Notes: a model not told the origin generated them from the letters alone. A stretch of DNA of 20,466 bases from Mageeibacillus sp. UBA3708 (GCA_002371375.1 DFIB01000049.1:1-20466); one strand, 5' to 3'. Positions 8,257 through 15,542 are shown, counted from the stretch's first letter. Translations and numbers: made by a program.

Positions 8257-8302
8257 AACAGACCATTCCGTAATATGTTAATTATCCCAGTAAGTTCATG
8301 TC

Positions 8303-8311
8303 ATTATATCA
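8303..8311 (-). promoter_or_regulatory. Extended -10 promoter of transglutaminase gene 2
   Basis: Minus-strand TG-A-TATAAT, a full extended -10, about 47 bases upstream of the start codon. No good -35 at 16-18 bases. A 6-bp inverted repeat (CATTTT/AAAATG, 8352-8369) lies upstream. Confidence 0.65.
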
Positions 8312-8395
8312 CGTCATTACAACTATTGTGCTGTTCGGACCGTTTTCACACCATTTTGCCACGAAAATGACTTATTGTAGCCTAAACAGTGACAA

Positions 8396-8429
8396 AAGAC
8401 GGCACAGTACATAAATACCATACCGTCTT
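8396..8429 (-). terminator. Terminator of the small lipoprotein gene
   Basis: Minus-strand 14-bp stem with a 6-base loop (TTTATG), starting 20 bases after the stop at 8450 and ending in CTTTTG. Three pairs are G-U on the minus strand and would be A-C mismatches on the plus strand, so the structure belongs to the leftward transcript. Confidence 0.75.
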
Positions 8430-8449
8430 GTGAACATCAGATCAGAATA

Positions 8450-9025
8450 TCATACAATGCTGTTGTATACGATGCTTGTAACAACACCGTCCTCAGTGAT
8501 GATAACGAGCATTGTATCGTTCTTCTCGTATGTAAGAGCGCCGTCAATATCAGAAGTGGGCGTTCCGTACTTAGCCTTAACATCATCAGCTGAGTTGCCG
8601 ATGAAGATACCTTCGGGTGTTCCGACAGAATCGTCGTAGAGAACGATAGTCGAGATGAGATCCTTGTTGCCGAGAGGGATCGTGCTGATAACATATGCAC
8701 CATTGTCATATGTATAAGTCTTGCTCATACCGATACCTGCGCATGAAGGTGCCTCAAAGTAGATGGGATCACCGGGAAGTGAAGAGAGAACCTTGTTCAG
8801 GTCAGCATTGGGACGAAGCTTAACATTATTAACTACAAAGTAGTAACCTTCGTCATCAGCATTAGCCTCGTGGATCTCACCGGACTGCTGGCTTCCGTTA
8901 GCACCTGTTGAGATAACCTCAACACTGTCACCGCTTGCATCTGTGGAATTACCGGAGCAAGCCGTAAATACACTTACCATCATAGCTGTTGCAAGCGCAA
9001 GAGCTGCAATTCTTCTTAATCTCAT
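8450..9025 (-). CDS. Small lipoprotein with BamE-like motifs
   Basis: 191 residues from ATG 9025, chosen because GGAGG lies 8 bases upstream; earlier in-frame starts (TTG 9040, ATG 9031) overlap or crowd that site. Signal peptide with lipobox FTAC (acceptor Cys23), then a Ser/Asp/Gly linker. The mature part seems to contain two related halves. The second reads GIFIGNSADDVKAKYGTP followed by a short beta-rich segment, the 'G.s..dV...yG.P' pattern of BamE/SmpA-like and related small lipoproteins. That is a fold-level resemblance only; Gram-positive cells lack the BAM complex. It lies between transglutaminase gene 2 and the SGNH gene, on the same strand, with its own terminator. Role unknown. 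Confidence 0.82.
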   Translation of the reverse strand: MRLRRIAALALATAMMVSVFTACSGNSTDASGDSVEVISTGANGSQQSGEIHEANADDEGYYFVVNNVKLRPNADLNKVLSSLPGDPIYFEAPSCAGIGMSKTYTYDNGAYVISTIPLGNKDLISTIVLYDDSVGTPEGIFIGNSADDVKAKYGTPTSDIDGALTYEKNDTMLVIITEDGVVTSIVYNSIV

Positions 9026-9081
9026 ATTCATAACCTCCAAAAATTAATAGAGTCTGTTATCTTCTAACCCACGTGGTATTT

Positions 9082-9098
9082 TATCACACAGCGTGATA
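9082..9098. promoter_or_regulatory. Inverted repeat TATCAC-N5-GTGATA
   Basis: A 6-base perfect dyad with a 5-base centre, about 57 bases upstream of the small lipoprotein start. It overlaps the most plausible -10 region (GTGATAAAAT on the minus strand), so it could be an operator. No regulator is identified. Confidence 0.35.
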
Positions 9099-9131
9099 TT
9101 GAACTTGCTAAACAAAAAAGACAAAACACCC

Positions 9132-10232
9132 TCAGTTTGTTGCATTTGCACCAAAACTGACCAGATGTCCATACTTCTCTATCTCAGCATACTGAGACTC
9201 GCGCATGCTGTTATAATCACTTATCTTGGCATCCCATACAGAAGAATATTCGGGTACCTCCCTGTAATCATTCAGGGAATAATGTGATACTAACCACTTG
9301 CCGAGATAGGAAGAGAATTTCTCCGCGCCCGTAATATTAAGGTGCAGTCCCGCATCGTATGTATCGACTGACATATCAAGTCCTATATTCTCATTGCCGA
9401 TGTAGTTAATGTACGGTATTCCCCTGCTGTCTGCGAACTCCTGAAGCTGGCTGTCCCACTCTTCATACCAGAAAGGGTATTCTATCGGAGCCTTGATCAA
9501 CACAAGATCGATCCCCTGTGCCTTGCAAAGATCAGCGATCCTGCCGAGATAATCCTGCGCATTTGCACCGAACTTGGCATTGACCAGAGGTGTCTTGGGC
9601 GGGAATCCCGTATATGGTCTTACATCGCAGCGCATGTAATAGCCGTTGTGAGACACCTTGTCCTTGCTGAAGAAATGCACAAAGTCATCTTCCGTCAGTT
9701 CGTTCCATCTGTAGTGGAATCTCAGTATCGGGAAAACATAATCAATAAAGTGCTCCTCAGGCGTCATCGATGCCTTGACCGCCTCCACCTTGACAGGCGA
9801 CCATCTCATCCCGTCCAGAGTCATTCTGTTGTATTCCTCAGTCCTCGGATGGTCGAACTGCATGGAATGAACGCTGAGGACAACGACTTTGGGAGTCTCG
9901 TATCTCAATGTATCCTTAAGCAGGTAATACGACTGCCATATATACTGCTCGGCCGATCCCCTGATATAGGATGAGATGCCGAAGTCCTGATACATCCTGA
10001 CCGGAGAGATGTTCTCATACACCTCACAGTCACCGAGGATAAGCACATCATGAGGCTCCTTGTTGTCATAGTACTCCTCAATCATCGACCCTTCGACAAC
10101 ACCTGTCTGGTATTTCGGCATGAGGAGTCTCTGGATGGCGGCAAAAAAAAGCACCGCAAGTATAATGCCCGCCAAGATGAGTATAAATGTACGTAGCTTG
10201 CTCTTCCTGCCCATATGATCTGCCGGTGTCAC
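9132..10232 (-). CDS. Membrane-anchored SGNH/GDSL-type protein with Cys at the usual Ser position
   Basis: 366 residues from GTG 10232, supported by AAGGA 8 bases upstream; the in-frame ATG 10214 has no ribosome binding site. Its GTG overlaps the TGA of the upstream transglutaminase gene (GTGA), indicating translational coupling. One transmembrane helix at about 13-35, then an extracellular domain. Block I reads ILGDCEVYENISP (Cys69), where SGNH hydrolases usually have GDS or GSS; the terminal block reads YDAGLHLN (Asp293, His297), the Asp/His block. The layout recalls DltD-like and other cell-envelope acyl transferases or esterases. Activity and substrate are unknown; coupling to the Ig-transglutaminase suggests joint envelope work. 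Confidence 0.8.
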   Translation of the reverse strand: MTPADHMGRKSKLRTFILILAGIILAVLFFAAIQRLLMPKYQTGVVEGSMIEEYYDNKEPHDVLILGDCEVYENISPVRMYQDFGISSYIRGSAEQYIWQSYYLLKDTLRYETPKVVVLSVHSMQFDHPRTEEYNRMTLDGMRWSPVKVEAVKASMTPEEHFIDYVFPILRFHYRWNELTEDDFVHFFSKDKVSHNGYYMRCDVRPYTGFPPKTPLVNAKFGANAQDYLGRIADLCKAQGIDLVLIKAPIEYPFWYEEWDSQLQEFADSRGIPYINYIGNENIGLDMSVDTYDAGLHLNITGAEKFSSYLGKWLVSHYSLNDYREVPEYSSVWDAKISDYNSMRESQYAEIEKYGHLVSFGANATN

Positions 10233-11671
10233 TCTACAGTTCCTTTGGAGTAGTTGATCCTGTCCTGAACTGACACAGTAGCCGATGCAGGATACTTGCT
10301 GTGATCGAACCTGAATCCGTTATATCCGCCACCGGTGAAGGCAGCAAGCTCTTTGTCGGTAAGCATAAATACATAACTGCGGTAATTATGCCTGGGGGTA
10401 CTGTCGCAATGGTACCACTCACCGTCTATCTTGATAAGGTTCCAGTAATGTCTTTGCCAAGTGAAAGGATACCTCTTCACAATCTTGTTCTCGATGCCGC
10501 AGCAATCAAACATTGCTCTGTTGACCATGGCGAAAGTATAGCATGTTCCCTGCCTCTTGGTGAATCCGTCATACGCCGCCCTCGTCCATGATGAAGTGTC
10601 GGTCTTGGTGATGTAGTGAACATTATACCTGCTCCAGCGTACGATCTTAAGGGCCTTCTCCATGTCTGTCATATCAGGTTCGATTATCGTATTGAGGATC
10701 TTCTGAGCCTCACCATAGACTGTCTCAGGCTCTATATATGAATCCGGTTTGACCTTCAGTGTGAGCGATATCTCCGCAGAAGAACTGTTGCCGGCTTCAT
10801 CAGTTGCAACATATGTAACAGTATATGTGCCGGCCACCTTCATGTTGACCGCTGAGTTATCGATAACAAGCTCGGGATGCACAGTATAGTCATCTGTTAC
10901 CGTAACACCGTCTCTGTATTTGATCGTGTCGCCTATGAATGCGGTAATATTCTTTGTACCCTCTATAACGGGAGCAGTATCGTCCTTGATGATACGGAAC
11001 GGAACATCCACAAGGCTTATATTGCCCGACATATCCTCAAGCTTAATCTGAACGATGGATGTGTTTGTGCGTGTCATATCAGGCGATGTAAGATACTCAA
11101 CCTGAACAGGCTGCTGTATGTCCATGATATCTTTGACACATTCCGATGCCTCGGGAATCTCCTCATCGGTAAAAAGGTTCTGGGGAACAACTTCGCATGT
11201 GGGAGCAATGGTATCTGCAACTGTAAGCTTTACCGGAGTAGTAACGTCCATTACAGTTATCTCAAAATTGACATCCTGCGGAATTCTCGTATCGACCTGT
11301 GACAGATCGACGGAATACTCGGCCTCATCGGTATAGATCAGGTCTTCTTTCAGGAAATCCCTCGGGTTAACCTTCTCGCCGCACTCTATGGTGATGTGGG
11401 ATACAATATTCTCAGCCTGCATTCTCCTGAGTCCGATCTGCACGGCAATTACCGTGATCACGGCAATAAGAGTCAGGACTCCCATAATCTTGACTGCAGT
11501 GCTGATGGACTGGGAATTGCCTCTGCTGCGCCTTATATGCCTGCGTCTTACCGAACGGCTTGAACCGTTCCCGGCTCGTAATTCCGGTGAATAAAACCTT
11601 ACGGCACTATTGTCGGGCGCGATATGACCGGGTACTTTATATCTTGAAGCACTGTGTTCTGCAGATGTCAA
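10229..11671 (-). CDS. Membrane-anchored Ig-like/transglutaminase-like protein, copy 3
   Basis: 480 residues from TTG 11671; AAGGAG lies 9 bases upstream and no ATG competes before the membrane segment. A 60-residue basic cytoplasmic part (RRRHIRRSR) precedes one transmembrane helix at about 60-82. Outside are two degenerate Ig-like modules, a DUF5011/HYR-type Ig domain (233-306, AGTYTVTYVATDEAGNSSSAE) and a transglutaminase-like domain with Cys377 (GTCYTF), His408 (RHYW) and Asp423 (WYHCDS). Compared with copies 1 and 2 it has a longer cytoplasmic arm and fewer extra cysteines. It overlaps the SGNH gene by 4 bases, the only two-gene unit among the three copies. Confidence 0.88.
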   Translation of the reverse strand: MTSAEHSASRYKVPGHIAPDNSAVRFYSPELRAGNGSSRSVRRRHIRRSRGNSQSISTAVKIMGVLTLIAVITVIAVQIGLRRMQAENIVSHITIECGEKVNPRDFLKEDLIYTDEAEYSVDLSQVDTRIPQDVNFEITVMDVTTPVKLTVADTIAPTCEVVPQNLFTDEEIPEASECVKDIMDIQQPVQVEYLTSPDMTRTNTSIVQIKLEDMSGNISLVDVPFRIIKDDTAPVIEGTKNITAFIGDTIKYRDGVTVTDDYTVHPELVIDNSAVNMKVAGTYTVTYVATDEAGNSSSAEISLTLKVKPDSYIEPETVYGEAQKILNTIIEPDMTDMEKALKIVRWSRYNVHYITKTDTSSWTRAAYDGFTKRQGTCYTFAMVNRAMFDCCGIENKIVKRYPFTWQRHYWNLIKIDGEWYHCDSTPRHNYRSYVFMLTDKELAAFTGGGYNGFRFDHSKYPASATVSVQDRINYSKGTVE

Positions 11672-11706
11672 TTCGGTTATCTCCTTATATCATTATCCAA
11701 CATAAG

Positions 11707-11715
11707 ATTCTATCA
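11707..11715 (-). promoter_or_regulatory. Extended -10 promoter of transglutaminase gene 3 and the SGNH gene
   Basis: Minus-strand TG-A-TAGAAT about 36 bases before the TTG start. No convincing -35. A second candidate, GATAAT, lies slightly downstream. Confidence 0.5.
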
Positions 11716-11770
11716 CCCGGATAAATGAGTTCGTTGTTCATAAAACCGCCAAAATTTGAACTATATGCGG

Positions 11771-11797
11771 TTGTCTTTTGGGGAACTTGTGTATAAA
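11771..11797 (+). promoter_or_regulatory. Candidate promoter of the radical SAM gene
   Basis: TTGTCT (11771-11776), 15-base spacer, TATAAA (11792-11797). The spacer is short. Transcription would start about 11804, only some 5 bases before the ATG. Confidence 0.4.
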
Positions 11798-11808
11798 TTA
11801 ATAGTGTT

Positions 11809-12735
11809 ATGGAAATCAGATACCCTCAGTATTCACACTGCACTCTCTGTCCGCGGGAATGCGGAGCAGACAGAAATTCGGGACAGAAAGGCTTTTGCGG
11901 CATGCCCCCGGTTCCCGTTGTCAATATATATAGGCTTCACTTCGGAGAGGAGCCCTGCATAAGCGGTACAAGAGGATCGGGAACCGTTTTTTTCGAAGGG
12001 TGTGATCTCGGATGCAGATTCTGCCAGAATTACAGGATATCGAACGGAGCCACCGGCAAGGGTCAGGTATGCAGGGCTGAAGAACTTGCCGGAATATATA
12101 TGGAGCTTCAGGAACAGGGAGCTCATAACATCAATCTGGTGACTCCGATGCATTTCGCGCCTGATGTGGCAGACAGTATAAGAGCAGCCAGAGCCGGCGG
12201 CCTTAATATCCCCGCAGCGCTCAATATATCAGGTTATGACAGGACGTATACAATAGAGCTGTTCGAAGGTGCTGCAGATATATTCCTCACCGATTTCAAG
12301 TTTTATTCACCGGAACTGTCCCTGGCAGTGTGCGGCGTCCGTGACTATATGCAGAATGCGGTTAAGGCGCTGGACACAATGGTCAGCATGGCGGGCAAAC
12401 CCGTATTCGGAACGGACGGAATGCTCGTGAGCGGAGTTATCGTCAGACATCTGATGCTCCCGGGACACCTCTTTGACACAAAGAAGATCCTTGACCTTCT
12501 GCTGGACAGATACGGAGACGGTATAATCATCAGTCTGATGAACCAGTATACCCCGACAAAGCAGGCGATCAGCCTCTGCGGGCAAAACAAACTCCCGGCA
12601 GAATTCGCCGGGAGAGTAAATAAAGAGCATTATAATGCAATGTGCGACTACCTGTCGCTGTCAGGTCATCCCTGCTGCTACATGCAGATGGAGGATGCTT
12701 CGGGGGATGACTGGATCCCCGAATTCAGATACTGA
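11809..12735 (+). CDS. PflX-type radical SAM iron-sulfur protein (COG1313)
   Basis: 308 residues; the only leftward-to-right gene between 5 and 17 kb. The radical SAM cluster motif CxxxCxxC is at Cys65, Cys69 and Cys72 (EGCDLGCRFCQNY). An N-terminal cysteine set CTLCPREC...GFCG (Cys11, 14, 18, 30) is typical of the PflX group and may hold a second cluster or metal. These proteins resemble pyruvate formate-lyase activating enzymes, but their targets are not established. ATG 11809 is the only possible start, because an in-frame TAA lies 5 codons upstream (11794-11796). No Shine-Dalgarno sequence precedes it. Its stop codon abuts that of the convergent thioredoxin gene. Confidence 0.88.
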   Translation: MEIRYPQYSHCTLCPRECGADRNSGQKGFCGMPPVPVVNIYRLHFGEEPCISGTRGSGTVFFEGCDLGCRFCQNYRISNGATGKGQVCRAEELAGIYMELQEQGAHNINLVTPMHFAPDVADSIRAARAGGLNIPAALNISGYDRTYTIELFEGAADIFLTDFKFYSPELSLAVCGVRDYMQNAVKALDTMVSMAGKPVFGTDGMLVSGVIVRHLMLPGHLFDTKKILDLLLDRYGDGIIISLMNQYTPTKQAISLCGQNKLPAEFAGRVNKEHYNAMCDYLSLSGHPCCYMQMEDASGDDWIPEFRY

Positions 12736-13056
12736 TCACAGATTCCTGTCGATCATCCTGGCAAGCTGGATCTTGGGAACAAATCCGACGGATTCATCCA
12801 CGATCTGACCGCCTTTGAAGAGCTTGACTGCAGGAATGCTGCTTATGTTGTTCTCGATCGCAAGATCCGTATTCTCGTCGGTATTGCACTTGCCTACCTT
12901 GATCTTGCCATCATATTCCTCCGCGATCTGTTCTATGACCGGACCGAGCATTTTGCACGGACCGCACCACGGAGCCCAGAAATCCACCAACACGGGGATA
13001 TCCGAATTCAATACTTCACTCTCAAAATTCTCTGCTGTGATAATGATCTCTGCCAT
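12736..13056 (-). CDS. trxA: Thioredoxin
   Basis: 106 residues, classic thioredoxin length. The active site WCGPC is at residues 30-34, inside DFWAPWCGPCKMLGP, and the cis-proline is in SSIPAV (Pro75). It reduces disulfides in the cytoplasm; there is no signal peptide. The start ATG 13056 follows AGGAGGAAG. It begins 18 bases after the stop of the secreted transglutaminase gene on the same strand, so the two are probably co-transcribed. No thioredoxin reductase gene is nearby. The symbol is by family; the genome may carry other thioredoxins. Confidence 0.95.
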   Translation of the reverse strand: MAEIIITAENFESEVLNSDIPVLVDFWAPWCGPCKMLGPVIEQIAEEYDGKIKVGKCNTDENTDLAIENNISSIPAVKLFKGGQIVDESVGFVPKIQLARMIDRNL

Positions 13057-13074
13057 AGTGACTTCCTCCTGATC

Positions 13075-15120
13075 TTATGGATTTGTACATGCTCCGCTTG
13101 CATCGAAGCTGTATTCCTTACCGTCTATTACCCGTGAACAGGATGAGATCATAGCCCCGTCCTCTTCCATGTAATACCACTTCTTCCCTGACTTGACCCA
13201 GCCGGTCTTCATTGCACCGCCTGATGTCAGATAATAATACTCACCGTCCAGCTTAAGCCATCCCGTTGCCATGGCTCCGCCATCCTTAAAATAATATCTC
13301 GTCCCTCCGATATCCTGCCAGCCCGTAAGCATCCTTGCTTCTCTGTCAAAGTAATACCATACTTTGCCGAGCTTAAGCCAGCCTGTCGAAGCCTCTCCGC
13401 CTGACTTGAGGTAATACCATATGCCGTCAGCCTGCTGCCATCCGGTCTTCATCGCACCGCTTGCGTTAAAGAAATAATACTTGCCGTCTATCAGAGTGAC
13501 GCCTGTTGCCATGACACCCTTGTCATCCATGTAATACCATGTGGTGCCGCTCTTGAACCATCCGGTCTTCATCGCTCCGGACGTCTCGAAATAATACCAG
13601 TCTCCCTCTATATCCTTCCATCCGGTGACCATCACGCCGCTGTCATCAAAATAGTACATGACGCCGCCGATCTTATAGAAGCCGGTGCAGTATTCGTCAT
13701 TCTCATTGACATAGTACCACTTGCCGCCTCTCTTCTCCCAGTGGGCCGACAGAGTCAGTTTATTCTGTGAGACATATGTATAATCGTTCTTGTAGATGTA
13801 ATAGATCAGGTACGGTCCCGACACGTCGATGCCGTAGATCGATCCGTCGCTGTTCTCATATGTAAACATCAGCAAAGCGGATCCGTCAGAGCTTATCCTG
13901 TATATCTTCTTTGCCGTCGAGGCGAATATCCCGCCCTTGCCGTCATAAGTAAGTGAAGCATTGGTAAAACTCTCCGGAAGCGATGCAAAATTCCCCTTGC
14001 TGCCGGACTGGAAATTATAAGACTTCAGTGTGGCGGAACCCTTGTCAAGATAACACCATTTATGTGAGCTTACCGGTATGATCCTCGCGATCGTTCCCGA
14101 CCAGAATGCACCGGAATCATATTTGGTGCTCGTCCCGTAGCCGGGATCGCTGTCGAAGGAATCGACCAGCCAGTCATTGCTGTAATGCTTATTATTCTTC
14201 ATCTTGCTGTGACTGAGCAGGAAGAATTCATGGCCACAGTGTCCCGGATAAAGATCTTTGCCGTTCTTCATCGGATCATCGAAAGTGCAGTCAACATAGT
14301 AGTAACTGCCGCCTGCTTCAACCATATTCCAGGCATGAGCAAGTTGTTTACTCGTGATCAGATATGATTCCACTCCGGCAACTCTCGCCAGATAGTCAAA
14401 TGCCAGAGAATACCCCTGGCATACACATGAATTGCCGATAAGACAACTGTAGGCATCATAGTGATATGTGCTCTCTCCCCCTTCATCATAGCCGCAGTGA
14501 GTAACCAGATAATCATGAATGAAGAGCACCTTCTCGACATCCGTCCACGATTTATCGATCGAACTTACTATCTCATTGACCTTACTGTCAAAAGCAGCCT
14601 TCATCGATGCCTTCATGTTCGGAAGTGCCTTCATAGTGATAGATGTTACATTATCCGGAGAAGATTCTTTCCATCCGTAACTGAACTGTGAAGCGAGGAA
14701 AAAATATTCTCCGTGTGTATTGATGAAGGAAGTGTACACAGCCTTGACATTATCAGGTGTCACCCCGAGATCCGCAACGCTTACCTTGATCGAACTCTCA
14801 CCATTCCATTTGGATGCTGATTTGGACAAAACAGCAAAAACCGCATTTCTGTCAAGAGGAACTGACGCTCCATAAACCTCAGCCGATGAGACAGCATAGG
14901 ATTCTTCGCCGTCGCTGCTATTGCATCGTGCGCCGGAGACAGTGACAGCAGAAGATTTATCTTCAAGCGAAGGGATTCCCCCTTCCTGAAGTACGGAATC
15001 AGACGCATCCACATCACCGGTTAATTCCCTGTCACTGCCGTCAGCATAAACAGAGCCGCCTGCGAACAGACATATCACCAATACCATGAACAAAAACTTC
15101 AATCCGCCGCGTCCGCGCAT
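13075..15120 (-). CDS. Secreted transglutaminase-like protein with C-terminal cell-wall-binding repeats
   Basis: 681 residues from ATG 15120 (GGGAAGGTG upstream). Signal peptide with likely cleavage after VYA (about residue 26). The transglutaminase-like domain spans about 185-300 with Cys234 (VCQGYS), His262 (AHAWN) and Asp277 (YYVDCTF), the standard PF01841 wording, distinct from the three Ig-type copies. Residues 300-458 look beta-propeller-like or otherwise beta-rich. From about 459 to the end are roughly eleven 20-residue aromatic repeats of the choline/glucan-binding type (pattern WYYFDxxGxMxTGW). The protein should therefore be non-covalently held at the wall, with the peptidase- or crosslinking-like domain acting outside. 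It leads a likely two-gene unit with trxA. Confidence 0.92.
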   Translation of the reverse strand: MRGRGGLKFLFMVLVICLFAGGSVYADGSDRELTGDVDASDSVLQEGGIPSLEDKSSAVTVSGARCNSSDGEESYAVSSAEVYGASVPLDRNAVFAVLSKSASKWNGESSIKVSVADLGVTPDNVKAVYTSFINTHGEYFFLASQFSYGWKESSPDNVTSITMKALPNMKASMKAAFDSKVNEIVSSIDKSWTDVEKVLFIHDYLVTHCGYDEGGESTYHYDAYSCLIGNSCVCQGYSLAFDYLARVAGVESYLITSKQLAHAWNMVEAGGSYYYVDCTFDDPMKNGKDLYPGHCGHEFFLLSHSKMKNNKHYSNDWLVDSFDSDPGYGTSTKYDSGAFWSGTIARIIPVSSHKWCYLDKGSATLKSYNFQSGSKGNFASLPESFTNASLTYDGKGGIFASTAKKIYRISSDGSALLMFTYENSDGSIYGIDVSGPYLIYYIYKNDYTYVSQNKLTLSAHWEKRGGKWYYVNENDEYCTGFYKIGGVMYYFDDSGVMVTGWKDIEGDWYYFETSGAMKTGWFKSGTTWYYMDDKGVMATGVTLIDGKYYFFNASGAMKTGWQQADGIWYYLKSGGEASTGWLKLGKVWYYFDREARMLTGWQDIGGTRYYFKDGGAMATGWLKLDGEYYYLTSGGAMKTGWVKSGKKWYYMEEDGAMISSCSRVIDGKEYSFDASGACTNP
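13078..13746 (-). repeat. Cell-wall-binding repeat region (about eleven 60-base units)
   Basis: In-gene tandem repeats encoding 20-residue modules, each with paired aromatics (WYY/YYF) and a Gly-Trp turn. Units vary in sequence, so they are old rather than freshly amplified. The last unit is degenerate (KEYSFDASGACTNP). Confidence 0.85.
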
Positions 15121-15151
15121 AATACACCTTCCCGTCTGATTCTTTTGAGAT

Positions 15152-15160
15152 ATTATATCA
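15152..15160 (-). promoter_or_regulatory. Extended -10 promoter of the secreted transglutaminase gene
   Basis: Minus-strand TG-A-TATAAT, about 32 bases upstream of the ATG. The -35 position is poor and falls at the left edge of the 117-bp repeat array. Confidence 0.65.
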
Positions 15161-15192
15161 CATATACAAACATCAATCTTTACCTAAAGTGA

Positions 15193-15542
15193 GGTATTTC
15201 TGCGTATTCCTGCGCTCCTTTGAGCAAGCAAGCGTAAACATACACCGGCGGTTTTTGCGCACCGTCAATAGCTTGTTTGCGACTGAATGCACACCCCATC
15301 CTTCCTGCAAGGTAACAGGAGTTTTCCTGCATTCCTTTGAGCAAGCAAGCGTAAACATACACTGGCGGTTTTTGCGCACCGTCAATAGCTTGTTTGCGAC
15401 TGAATGCACTTCCCATCCTTCCTGCAAGGTAAAGTATATTTTTCTGCGCTCCTTTGAGCAAGTAAGCGTCAACGCTCACCTTCGGTTTCTGCTTTCTCAC
15501 AATAGCTTACTTGCGACTGTGCGCAGAAAAATATACTTTACC
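15193..15542. repeat. Tandem array of three 117-bp dyad units
   Basis: The core GCAAG starts at 15224, 15341 and 15458, an exact 117-base period twice over. Units 1 and 2 differ at about 5 of 105 positions between 15211 and 15315 and their counterparts; unit 3 is more diverged. Each unit is a dyad: GCAAGCAAGC pairs with GCTTGTTTGC (15224-15233/15271-15280; 15341-15350/15388-15397), and in unit 3 GCAAGTAAGC pairs perfectly with GCTTACTTGC (15458-15467/15505-15514). The region is open in several frames on both strands only because 117 is a multiple of three. It fills the 417-base gap between the secreted transglutaminase and the DUF6056 gene; no gene is called in it. Confidence 0.9.
15428..15542. 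repeat. Long inverted repeat around array unit 3
   Basis: Perfect 22-base arms at 15428-15449 and 15521-15542, with a further 10-bp inner stem. The right arm contains the stop codon of the DUF6056 gene. In the leftward transcript this would fold into a very stable hairpin and could end transcription, although there is no U tract after it. Confidence 0.92.

Noticed and set aside
15193..15542. CRISPR array
   Set aside because: The units are 117 bases, adjoining and nearly identical throughout, with no short repeat/unique spacer alternation and no cas genes.
15193..15542. Integron attC-type sites
   Set aside because: The dyads lack the conserved attC end boxes, and there is no integrase or cassette-like gene order.
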